In this document: positions 43,618 to 53,742 of the stretch, piece by piece
How positions within the stretch are numbered: the stretch's first letter is position 1
Layout of the letters: each line of letters begins with the position of its first letter
Source of the DNA: Allomyces macrogynus ATCC 38327
Lineage: Eukaryota > Blastocladiomycota > Blastocladiomycetes > Blastocladiales > Blastocladiaceae
DNA: 64,000 nt
Reading direction: 5' to 3'
Assembly: GCA_000151295.1 (NCBI GenBank)
Contig: GG745370.1
Location: 1-64,000, forward strand
The notes under the pieces: generated by a model
Told to the model about the DNA's origin: nothing
Seen by the model: only the letters and a program-made list of their open reading frames with translations
Database searches by the model: none
Program-made: the position numbers and the translations under genes

Positions 43618-46325
43618 TCACATCAACGGATTCGACGACGTGCGCTTGCCCGGCTGCCCCGCCGCCGAGCCCCCTCCCGCCCCCTGCGCCGCCGCAGCCG
43701 CCGCGGCCGCGGCCGTCGGAGGCGAAATCCTTGCCAAATCTACGGCCCGTCGCATTTCCAACAACCTCTCCCAGGCGCCATGTGGACCCTTGACCCTCTC
43801 CTCGCCATCGACCGGATCCAGTGGTCGTGGCGCGCCTACTTCAAACCCGAACCGCACCAACGATCGCGGCCTCTGCTGCTTCGTCGGTTCCAAATGATGC
43901 ATCTGCAACAGTTTCGACCGGAACGCCCACTGCCGGATCTTTGGCATCGCCAGCGTAAACGGCCTCGACGCGAGTACCGCCACGGCGCGGGTCCGTGTCG
44001 CGTCGTCGAGCTGCAGCGCGGCATCGAGGAGGTCCGCGAGGTCGACAGCGTCGGCGTCGGTGAAGAGCGAGTGCAATGGGGCGTCGCGCGCGTCAGCGGC
44101 CGGGGACGGCGAGGCGGCGCCGGACGCGTCTGCAGGTGGTGGAGGCGATCCGGGTGGTGGAGTGTACCCGTTATCGGCCGCGACCGCGCGGTAGACGCGG
44201 CGAAACGTGTTTTTCCGGTCGTCCATGGCCTTTTGCAACTTTTCGGAGAGGATAGGGTTGGTTTCGACGGCCGGGTGATTGAGCGTGTTGAAAAAGTCAG
44301 CAGGCGCGAATTTATTGCAGCCTGCGTCCTTGCTGCCGGGCCCGTCGCGGCGCAACGGCTTGTCGGCACCCGATGCTGCCGACGCGTCGGGCGCAGGTGC
44401 GGGAGCCGTCGCGGGGTGCGGCGGCTTGAGGGGGCCAAACAGGTACTCGACAAGTTGTTTCTGCGACTCGACGAATTGCCGGATAAAGTGGTCGCGGTTC
44501 GTGCACAGGGTGGAGCGCATCGCGTCGGCGTGCAGGAGCGCGTCGAGCAGTTGCTGGCCGAGGACGTCCGGGTCGGTCGAGGCCGCGTCGGTAGTGAGCA
44601 GTTCGGCCTCGGAGAGGGGCGCGACCATGCTTGTCGGTGGCGGCGATCGGATCAGGTCAGCCAGTTCGTTGACGGTTGGTGAAAAAACGGTGGCGCTGGG
44701 CATGGTTTCGGTGCTGAGTGTTGGCAGTGGCGCCACGACGATCGGGGTCGGGCGGTGGTGCAGCGGCTCGGGTGCTGGAGGGACGAACCCCGGAGAAAGT
44801 AACGTGACAGGAGCGGGAGCGGGTGCTGATGCAGGAGGATCGGGGGCCGGAAGAAACGGCGTTGCGGGCGGTGCTGGAAGAAACGTCGTCGCTGCTGCTA
44901 CCACCGGAGGAGCGGACGCCGGCAAAAGCGTCGTCGTGGGCGCAGGGGCCGTCGTAACAGGTGCCGGGAGACACGCCGTTGCGGGTGCCATGGCCGCGGT
45001 CGGCGGGATCGCCAGCGACGGCGCGTGCGGCGGCGTGCCGAGCGACATGCTCGACATGCTTGACCGGCCAGACGTCAGCGACACAGGAGATGGCAGTGTC
45101 GGCGACGCGACGGCGGCAGGGAACGACCACATCGGAGCGCTCCCAGCTGACCCACCAGCCGCTGAGATCGCGCTCGACAACGACGACCGCGGCACAGATG
45201 ATATGCTCGCTGTCGACGGTGGCGCAGGCGGAGCGACTGACGATGAGGACGACGGCATCGGCGCTGCGTTTGCATTCGTCGCCAGGACCGTAGGCGATCG
45301 CGCAGTTGACGCCGAAACCACCATGGCGAGCTCTGAATCAAACAATCTCGGCATCGGATCCGACGGCCGCAACAACAGCGGCGTGCCGTACCCCGACATG
45401 GTTAGTGGCGGGAACGGCCGCATCAGGTCGAGCGTCGGGTCCCACAGGTGCTTCAAGGCCGAGTTGGGTGGCGACGGCGCAAAACTTGCGCGCGCGCGCG
45501 GTGGGGATCGGCTCGGTCTCGGCCGTGGCGGCGACGATGACGGGATGGTCGGCATGGGCACCGCGACTGGGATCGTGGCGCGTGTTGGCGAGGCGTCGCT
45601 ATCGCGCCGCCTCTTGCTGCTTGCTGACCGGGGCCGACTGGTGGTGGCGCTGGTCGTGCGGCCGCGCGCTTCAGCGTGAGTTGAACTGGTGGAGGGCGTC
45701 GCGGGTGCGGCTGCCGATGCCGCCGCGCGGCGGTTCGTCATGACGCGCCATCTAATATCGTGAATAGTTGTTAAGCATCATGTGGAGGTCTCAACGCAGC
45801 TCGACTGCAATTCACACTTACTTGTCCTTCAAGTCCACCTAAAGTGCAGTCGAACGACGCAAAGCGACTCGTCAGAAACCGAGTCGCAGGCTCGAAGAGG
45901 GTCGAGCGAGCGTACCGCGGTGCGATGCGAGTCAAAGACAAATTCCCGGTCCGACAGGATGATCGACCACGCGCCCACGCCATACTACGACAAGCCCCAT
46001 CAAAAACAAGTGTCAGCTCCTCCTGCTGGTCGTTCGAAAGCGCGATTCTGGCACGCGGGTCGCGCACCTTCCGCACACCTCCCAGGAGCGCGCCCTCCTC
46101 CTCGGGGGTCCACTTCTTGCGTTTACGCGGCGGCTTCTTGGTTGGTGGTGCTGGTGCCCCGGGACTCGAACCTGCAGCTGCTGGTGTCGAGCCGGCGGAA
46201 GCCTTTTCGTTTCGCAGTGCAGCTGACATGCTCGACGAGTCTTTGTTTGCTGCCGTTGCTTTAGGAGCGCCGCCAACAAGAGGCGGTTGCCGATTTGCGT
46301 CCATGGCCACGTCGTCGAGCGTCAT
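43618..46325 (-). CDS. Myb/SANT telobox-type DNA-binding protein, paralogue A
   Basis: Four exons, complement(43618..45751, 45822..45838, 45916..45984, 46068..46325), give 2478 nt (825 aa). One exon is only 17 nt. The Myb domain sits at residues about 67-122: KKWTPEEEGALLGGVRK, YGVGAWSIILSDREF, then VDLKDKWRVMTNRR. VDLKDKWR is the telobox motif of TRF/Tbf1-type proteins that bind TTAGGG-like repeats. The next about 400 residues are Pro/Ala/Ser/Thr-rich. A C-terminal region resembles paralogue B: ADFFNTLNHPAV and DLLDAALQLDDATRTRAVAV. Telomere or promoter binding is inference from the motif; yeast Tbf1 does both. It is transcribed toward the WOPR gene. Confidence 0.82.
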
Positions 46326-47009
46326 GTCCGCTGCAGATAAAACTGGGGCCGGCCGCGCAGCTTTGAAGGGTCGCGCGCCGTGTTCACGGGTCGATGGTCG
46401 GTGCTGTTCTTGTCGAGCAGTTGACGTGGCGAGACGCGGGTGTGCCCGGCACTACGTCGCGCGCAGTGGGTGGAGAGTGCGGGCCGAGTGCAGGCAGTGG
46501 TTGCGGTCGTCCTTGTTTGTTGCCACAGCCATTAAGAGCGCGGCGACAAGGTCGTTGGCGTCGGGATGGTGGTGAAAGGTGATGATGGCCTTGGCGCCGC
46601 CAGACGCCAGTCGATTCTGCGGACCTGCCAGGTAGTTGCCGAGGCTGCGCCACCCAACCGAACCCTGGCTCCATTTCTCACGTGTCTGGGGCCCAGAAAC
46701 AATGCCTCTTCAGCCCTCATCGATCCCTCATGGACACTTATTTCGTCCTTTGTGTGTGTTCTTCCATGCTCTCGAACCTATTCGCGAACCAGCGTTTTAC
46801 AATTTGTCCCTTTTCCTTCTTTCCGCGGGTCAACCTCAACTGTTCCTGTTTGCCGCCAGCGGTTGACTCGCGGCCTGACCAGAGCGGACCTGACCAGAGC
46901 GGACCAGGGCCGACGCGACAAAAAGATGTGCTCCCGTTCTTTTCTCTAAACACTTGTCCGATCTCGTTTGATGCCACTAAAATAGCACTTGCATTAGCGA
47001 ACCGGCGTA
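46326..47009. other. spacer between tandem telobox genes
   Basis: About 680 bases containing the 3' end of paralogue B and the promoter of paralogue A. A direct repeat of GACCAGAGCGGACC lies at about 46876-46905. No coding content recognised. Confidence 0.45.
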
Positions 47010-48725
47010 CTACGCCGCTCCACTCCCCGCCGTAACGGCTGCAGCTGCCGCGCGCCACGCCGCGCGCCGCTCCCCCCTAATCTGCCTTAGCAACTGTGTC
47101 GGCCCTTGGCGCACCTGACGCCAAACATCATCCTCCACATCCTGCTTCATCGCCTCCGCTTCCTCCTCGTCGTCGCCCCCAAACCCGAACCCGTCGCGCG
47201 GATGCTCGACCATCCCCACATCCGACTCGCGCGGCAACCCGGCCTGACTCGGATCCTCGTGGTCGCGCGTCGCGACCCCGGCAAAAGCGCGCGCGGAAAG
47301 CACCGCCATCGCGCGGTCGCGCGTCCAGTCGTCCAGCCGAAGCGTCGCGTCGAGCAGTTCCGAGAGCGCGACGACGTGCGCGTTCGAGTGGTGGGCGTTG
47401 TCGCCGGCGACGTCCGGGTTGCGGGACGCGAACATGCGTAGTAGGTCTGGCGGCGCGAAACTCTGGGTAGCGACGCGCGGGTGGTACCGCGTGTTGAAGA
47501 AATCGTGCGCGGGCGGCGGTGCCGGAGTGTCGGGTGTCGGCGGCGCGGAGAGTGCCCGGCCGCCGAGCGTCTGCAACTGCTGCAGCCGCGCGTAGGCGTC
47601 GCGCGCGGCCTGTGCGCGGAGTTGTTGCGCCTGGTGCATCGAGTCGAGGACGCGGTCGCCGAGCGCCGGGTCGAGCGGAGCGGTTGGCGCGTTGTCGACG
47701 GCCATGGCTGTCGCCGAGTCGTGACCAAATAACTCTCCGTCCGCGGCCGTGAAGACCGGGTCGTCGATCAATGTCGGGCTCGCGGCCGCGACAATTTCCG
47801 CGACCAGTTCGGCCGATCCGGGCCCAAACGTCCACGGTCCCGGTGAGGTCCGGATGAACGGTCCCTCGGCGGGCAAGACGCCGTCCGGGATCTGTTCGGT
47901 CGGGAAGACGGCGAGTGCCGGGCTCGTGGCCGACAACCATGCGTCCAGGTCGATGGCCGGGATCCCGAGGTCCAGCAGGGACGTGTCGGCGGCAGTGGGT
48001 TCGGACGCGGCGCGCACGTGCGGTTGTACGACGGGTTCCGCCATGGCTTCGCGCGCGATTGGTGGCGGCGACGGGTCCCGACGCCGCTTTTCGACGGGTG
48101 CTGCGGGCAGGAGGAGCGCCTGCATGGCGGCGAGCGCGGCGGGTGGGGGAGCACCCTTGGATTTCGGGCGGCGCGTCGTGATCACGCGCCATCTGGTGGA
48201 GATGGTCAGGATGAATCTGGTGAAGCGGGATGGGGCAAGTTGGGGCAAACGTACTTGTCCTTGAGGTCAATGTTCTACATCACCATGGGTGGTCAACTCG
48301 TGTTCCGTCAAGGCGCCGTCGTCTCGTGGCGCGCGAGAAGGGTGGCAAACGTACCGTACGCTGTGCGTTGAAGTGCAAGTCGGGATCAGCGAGAATCTGC
48401 GCCCACGAGCCTATGCCATACTATGAGAGCGTTGCGACAGGGTGGTCAATGCGCTTTCGCGGTCCATAACGGTCTGCTCGGCCAATATCATGACCACGAA
48501 CACCTCACGGCGACGGTGCATCGTGTCGTCCCCCATTCCTGATGCTGTGGTTGGTTCGTTCCGCACTTTGTCGTCAAGTACCTTTTCTACGCCCGCAATC
48601 AGCGCAGCCTCCTCATCCTTGGACCACCGGATACGGCGACGCGGAGCGGGTCGCGCCGTCGCTGATGTCGTCGGTGCAGTCGCATCCCCTGTGTCGGCGG
48701 GAGCCACGGGCAACGTGTCGGTCAT
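47010..48725 (-). CDS. Myb/SANT telobox-type DNA-binding protein, paralogue B
   Basis: Four exons, complement(47010..48192, 48255..48274, 48355..48420, 48582..48725), give 1413 nt (470 aa). The three introns interrupt the Myb domain at the same places and phases as in paralogue A. The domain reads IRWSKDEEAALIAGVEK, YGIGSWAQILADPDLHF, then NIDLKDKWRVITTRRPKSK. The middle is Pro/Ala/Thr-rich. The C-terminal part again has HDFFNTRYHPRV and ELLDATLRLDDWTRDRAMAV. The C-terminus is acidic (DDEEEAEAMKQDVEDD), then basic. Start ATG is 48725; the frame is open further upstream, but only from a GTG. The same structure next to paralogue A shows a tandem duplication followed by strong divergence. Confidence 0.82.
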
Positions 48726-49303
48726 ATCGGTGCGCACGCGTTGTTCTTGTTCTTGAAAATGGACGCGAACGCGTTGCAACACAGGAAGCGCCACCAGGCC
48801 GTCGGGAAAACCAGCAGGGAGCAGCTTGTCCTTGAGCAACACCGCCGATCAATACGCGCCAAACGAGATAGCCGCCGAGTCTGATGAGCTGGAAAATCGA
48901 CGACGTCAAAGAGCGCTCGTTCTTGAACCCAGGACGGTCGGCAGGTTCACGGTCGGCAGCGCGTTGCTGTTGTCGTGCAGTTGCTGGGAGCGGGAGAGAG
49001 AGGGCGTTGCATGCTCACGTTGCTGTCTGCCATCATCGGAATCGGCCTGAGAGAAAGCGAGCTGCCGTCCGCCGTGTTTCGATTTTCGATGGCGCGCGCC
49101 GAAGGGGTTTCCGATAGGAACAGCTTGGCCTCGCTTGGCCCGTCGCCTCAATCGGCCCAGAAGTTGCACCACAACTCGCGCTTTCTCGAAGAGCTCACGC
49201 TGCAGCGATGACCAAGCCCAAACAAATCAATTCCAACCCGAAAATGCAAAAGATAATAATACAAAGCAGCAACACGACGACACAGACCACGCGCGAACCG
49301 CGC
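48726..49303. promoter_or_regulatory. BUD23 3' end and telobox paralogue B promoter
   Basis: The 578 bases lie between two minus-strand genes. They include a purine-rich GGGAGCGGGAGAGAGAGGGC patch near 48987. No gene supported. Confidence 0.4.
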
Positions 49304-50446
49304 TCAGAACTTTGGCCGACGCTTGCGCCCCGTGAACTTGGAGTCGTTGGCCACCTTCTTGTCGCCCTTTTTCCGCATCTGCTCCTTCTTGTTCTGGATC
49401 CACTCCTTGTCCTTGATCCCCTTGCGCTTGCCCTTGCGCACCGACGCGCGGTCGTCGACTCTGTCCACCCGTTTGTCACAGCGCGTTGGCCATCATCCCA
49501 TCTCAACCTCTCCGAATAACAAAGAGAAGACGTACCGCCGCGACTCAAACTGAATCCCACCGGCTATCCCGCCCTCCTCGCCCGACAATCCTTGCGGCAA
49601 CGCCTGCGTCTGCCCGTCGCGCTGCCCGGCAAACAAGCACAGGAATGTCTTCCGCGCCTTGGCGGAATTCGGATAGTCGACCACGATCCCGCCCGTGAAT
49701 CCGGCCTTCAACGCGGCCGACGTGATCATTTGCACCTGATGGTCGTTTTCCGGGTAGAATTGGAAGACGGCGCGCGCGCCGCGCGCCAGCGACGTATACA
49801 GCGTGCCAAAGAACCGCGCGAGCCGGCGGTACGGGTTGTTGCATTTCTTGTCAGCGTTGCACAGCCATTGGATCACGGAAATACTGATCCAAATCAAGTC
49901 AGTGGCGGTTCGCAGCAGACGCAAATGGGGATACAGAGCGGAGTAGCACCTGATGGCGCCGTCAAACGTGCCCGGCCGGAACCCGAACCCTTGGCCGATA
50001 TCCTGCAGGAACAGGTCGCCGTCGACTTCGCGCTCGTTGGCGACATCGAGCATCGCCGGGGCAATGTCGACACCGATCCACTCGTGGCCCTCTTCGGACA
50101 GCACCTCGCCCGAAAGACCGGAACCGCAGCCAATGTCGAGCAAGAACGATGTCTTTTCATCGGGTAGCGCGAGCAGTTCGAGTGCGCGGTAGGTCAGCTG
50201 CGCCTGCACGTTGATGATGCGCGTGCTAGCTCGGTGGTCCAGTCAGGAGGAGGCGCTTACGGGTTCGGTGGTGCATAATGGCGGCAATCATACTTTTGCG
50301 TGTATTTTTTGGCCTCGATGTCATTGTAAAACTGCCGGCGTTGGTTTGTGGATCGGTCAGAAATGCATGGGTGCGGTCGGACGTTCGGTCCAGGGGTCGC
50401 GGCAGTCTTACAATTTCGGGTGGAGCCGTGTGCTCTGGGCGCGACA
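49304..50446 (-). CDS. BUD23: 18S rRNA guanine-N7 methyltransferase Bud23
   Basis: Five exons, complement(49304..49460, 49536..49883, 49950..50225, 50294..50331, 50411..50446), give 855 nt (284 aa). The protein opens [16 protein letters not shown] and [20 protein letters not shown]. The AdoMet site is [16 protein letters not shown] with [14 protein letters not shown], and [17 protein letters not shown] follows. [20 protein letters not shown] is next, then a basic tail ending [18 protein letters not shown], typical of Bud23/WBSCR22. It methylates one guanine of 18S rRNA and is needed for small-subunit maturation, with Trm112 as partner. The basic tail likely binds RNA and carries nuclear localisation. 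Divergent from the small gene at 50869. Confidence 0.96.
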
Positions 50447-50868
50447 TGGTGGCTGCAGCGAGTTGGTCGTCAAATTCGCCGTGCTCGTATCGGTCGCCAT
50501 GGGTCCAAGCAAGCGGCGGCAGTGGCCAATGCATGTTGACACGATCACCTGATGCCGCGCGGGGACGTTGCTGGGTGACCGACAACGTTGGAACTGGCCG
50601 GCTGATCTATGCTGTGCCGGCTCTCGCTGGCCGGCCACTTCCGACCAGTCGAACAACAACGATCACAGCTCCCCCATCGCGCCGCCGTTGCCGATACAAA
50701 TATCAACTGTGGACTGCCGCCAACTAGCTGCAAGCGCGCGCGTACCGCTCGACTTCTTGACGTCGCCAGCCGCAATAACCGACGCCGTCCTCCATTCTCC
50801 CAGCGCGAACCCGCACCAGCATCAGCAAGTCCAGCACCTTAACCTCCACTTCATTCAACACCCCGACC
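50447..50868. promoter_or_regulatory. divergent promoter region, BUD23 / small membrane protein
   Basis: The 422 bases between divergent start codons include paired CCGGCCAGC/GCTGGCCGG elements near 50596-50636 that form a short inverted repeat. No TATA box. Confidence 0.4.
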
Positions 50869-51271
50869 ATGAACACGCCCAGTTCCGTCGCTTACGGGTG
50901 GTGAGTGAGCTGCGCTCCCGCTGTACCTGGTCTTTGTTCCATTGCGATTGACCCGCACGCCGTGCCGCGACAGGGGCGTTCTCATCGTCGCTGCCGGCGT
51001 CGCGTACCATTTCGCGAAGAAGGACATTGATGCCAAGCGCCGCGAGCAGGCCGCGCTCGGGATTCGCCCGGAGCACGCGATGACCTGTACGCATCGCTTT
51101 GCCCCGCCGAGCGTATCGCGGCAATGGACGGATGGAGGTCATCGAAAACTGACCGTCACTCGGCACGTGATAGGGGAGGAGCGCGTCAAAATGGAGGAAA
51201 TGAAGCAGCGCCAGCAGCAACAGCAACAGGCGGCAGCGGCTGGCACAGATGGGGCAGGACGAGCCGGGTAG
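50869..51271 (+). CDS. small one-helix membrane protein (DUF4748-like)
   Basis: Exons 50869-50900 and 50974-51271 (73-nt intron, GTGAGT...CGACAG) encode 109 aa. The N-terminus MNTPSSVAYGWGVLIVAAGV contains a single hydrophobic helix, then YHFAKKDIDAKRREQAALGI and RPE. This matches a short fungal mitochondrial-type family in which WGxLxxAxGxxYxxAKKxI is conserved. The C-terminus is Gln/Met/Glu-rich. The stretch between RPE and GEERVKMEEM looks unnatural and may be another intron, of a length that keeps frame. Function unknown. Confidence 0.72.
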
Positions 51272-51874
51272 TCATGATCGCCGCCGTGGTATGTACGCGG
51301 TACTGAATTCCTGGCTGATGGCCGCACGACGACGGCAGGCGGATATAGGAGCGTGGGGAATGCATCGATGCTCACGATTAGTTTGCGTTCGACGACAGAT
51401 GCGGAGGAGAGTGAACGAAATCGTCCCGGACATGAAATACAAACTAGTCCTAGCAAGACGTGTTCGTTTGGTCTGCACTGGCTCCGCCGCGCGCGCTGGG
51501 CCGAATGGAAACGACTTGAGGTCTGCGCTGTCCGTTCGTGGTTCGCTGTCGCGAACCGTTGTTCGTGGCGATCACCCGCTCTCGTCCGCGACCGAAAACT
51601 AGCTGTTGTTCTGCAGCGCGTTCTCTGAGATTTGTTGTGAGCTGATCTCCCCAAACTCAGACGTTTTTGGGCGCGGAGCCAGCGTTTGCGACGTGACCAC
51701 AAGCATGGAACTAAAAGCGCATTACCGATAACGAATCAAAGCAAGAGGTTGATGACTATATTCCCAGGATGCGTGGGACATGTTCAAAAAAAATGAGCGC
51801 GGGGCCATGCGTTCATCAACGCGGGCATCGGAACCAAGAGCGGGGGTCCCGAGAGGCGACAATCTCAACCAAGC
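51272..51874. other. convergent spacer
   Basis: About 600 bases between convergent genes. More AT-rich, with AACTAAAAGCGC and AAAAAAAATGAG patches near 51709 and 51785, compatible with two 3' UTRs. No gene recognised. Confidence 0.45.
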
Positions 51875-53310
51875 TTAGTTGAGGGCCGGGAACGCCGACT
51901 TGTCGTTGATGTTGACGCCTTGGCCACCGGCGGGCGCCGAGCGCGGGGCGCGGGCACCCTGCTGGGCGCCACCGCGGGCCGGGCGGTCGGTGCGCGGCGG
52001 GCGGTCACCACGGGGCGGGCGGTCCCCACGGGGCGGGCGGTCAGCGCGCGGCTCCTCGTTGAAGCGCACCTCGAGGTTGACAATCTGCTTCTCCTTGCGC
52101 TCCTTCTTCTTGTAGGTCGACGCCTTCTTCTGGCCGGCGAGCAGCACCATCGTGTCGTCGGACGCGTCCATCTCGGCCTTGGTCAGGACCTGCGCGTTCT
52201 TCCACGCCGACTCGTCGACGCCCTCGTTGGCCTTGCGAACCGGCTTGGCCTTGAGCGCCGCCGCCTTCTTGGCCTGCTCCTTCTGGTACTGCTCGTACGA
52301 CTTGGTGTTGTCCTCCTCCTCGACGGGCTTGGCCTCGGTCTTGGGCGCCTCGCCCTCGACCTTCTCGGCGCTGTTTTGCGTTAGGAAAACGGGATTAAAC
52401 GTCAGCTGTTCGTCCAGATCACCGATTTTCCGCAAAAAGGCGTCAAAACGTACGTCTGAACGGCCTCGGTAGCCGACTGGCCCTCGGTCACGCCCGTGGC
52501 CTCGACGGCGCCGCCCCACGAGTGGCCAGCGACGTCCTTCTTCTCGCCATCAAAGCGGCCCGTGCGCGAGCGGCGGTCACCACCCTCGCGGCGCTCGCCG
52601 TAGGGGCGGCGCGGCGCGCGCGGCGCCGAGCGGCGCTCACCCTGCTCGGGGTTGCCACCGGTGAAGTCCTCGGTGTTGGCCTCGCGCGGCGCGCGGGGAG
52701 CCGACACACGGCCTAGGAATGAGCAACCCGGATAATGGCGTCAGGAGGGCCACTGTTTGGTCGGGTTTTCGCGAAGTTTCGCCTCGTTGCAGGAGATTGG
52801 TGCGGGGAGTGCGAAAACGGCGGGCGATTGCAAAAAACGACCAACGACGACCGAGACAGCTGCTCGACCGACCACCACCAAAAAGGTCAAAATTCGCCAT
52901 TTTGAGCGGATCAGCGTGCTGGCAGCGAGCAGCACGCAACCAGCGTCGGTTGTCGTGGTCGACTTCGCGAGCGCAGTCGCCGAAACGGTACGCATGCCGG
53001 GGGTGGGCACGCGCATCCATCCGTTTTCGCCTCCGCAACACCTCACTAGTAGCACAACTCCCTCATCCTTAACAGCGTGGTTTGCGAGCATGATCTACAC
53101 ACCGGAGCGGCCCTCCGGGCGCGGGCGGTCCGAGCGCGGGCGGTCGCCGCCGTAGCGCTTCTTGTCGGCCGAAGCGGGCGCCTTCTTCTCGGCAACGGGC
53201 GCCTTCTCGACGGGCGCGGGGGCAGCCGCCTTCTTGGTGGCCGCAGCCGCGGCGGCGGCCGGGTCGTCGTTCGCCAACAGAGCGAACGGGTTGCTCCCAA
53301 AGACGGTCAT
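51875..53310 (-). CDS. STM1: Stm1/SERBP1 (HABP4 family) ribosome-associated protein
   Basis: Three exons, complement(51875..52370, 52454..52712, 53103..53310), give 963 nt (320 aa). The first intron is 390 nt. The second has a textbook CTAAC branch site before CAAAACAG. The N-terminus is TVFGSNPFALLANDD, then Ala/Lys-rich. The centre has PREANTEDFTGGNPEQGERR and HSWGGAVEATGVTEGQ. The C-terminal domain has DTMVLLAGQKKASTYKKKER and VNLEVRFNEEP, then repeats of DRPPRG and the family ending VNINDKSAFPALN. Stm1/SERBP1 proteins occupy the mRNA channel of inactive ribosomes and protect them in dormancy, which may suit resting spores (inference). Diverg­ent from PAH. Confidence 0.9.
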
Positions 53311-53742
53311 GTCGGGGGGTTGAGGTTGGGCTCGGGTTCGTTGGTCGGTCCAGCGAAAAGGGGAGAGGCGGGGGCTGCGGGGCGCGCGTGCACGGCCGCT
53401 CGCAAACCCGCGCGCACAGCGCACAGCGCCAGTGTTTCGCAAAGAGGCCAGGTTGGCCTCAAAACCCGGTAACCTGACCTGGCGTACCCCAGCCACCCTG
53501 GCTTCGATCAGCACTCGGAGTCCTGCGTCGGCGCGGTCCCATGATCCATGCTGTTGGGGCAAACGCTGTGCCGCTGCAGCAACCGCCCTCCAGCTCGACC
53601 TCGTCGCCACTGGCCGAGAAGGGGAGCGACCGCCGCCACCACGACTACGCCTTGTGCAGCCGGCAGGGATATAAAGGAGCGCGACGCCCCACCCGCTCGC
53701 GCACGTCAGGCCCGCCCCGAATTCGCTCCCGCTGCCGCAAGC
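53311..53742. promoter_or_regulatory. divergent promoter region, STM1 / PAH, with TATA box
   Basis: The 432 bases between divergent start codons contain TATAAA at 53670-53675, 68 bases before the PAH start codon, in the setting GGGATATAAAGGAGCG. This is the clearest TATA box at a normal distance from a start in the window. The STM1 side is C/G-rich without one. Confidence 0.65.

Noticed and set aside
44279..45679. 466-codon open frame on the + strand, and a 428-codon one at 43396-44682
   Set aside because: Both are antisense to the long last exon of telobox paralogue A. Their Gly/Ala/Arg-rich content is the mirror of its Pro/Ala/Ser-rich coding; no motif.
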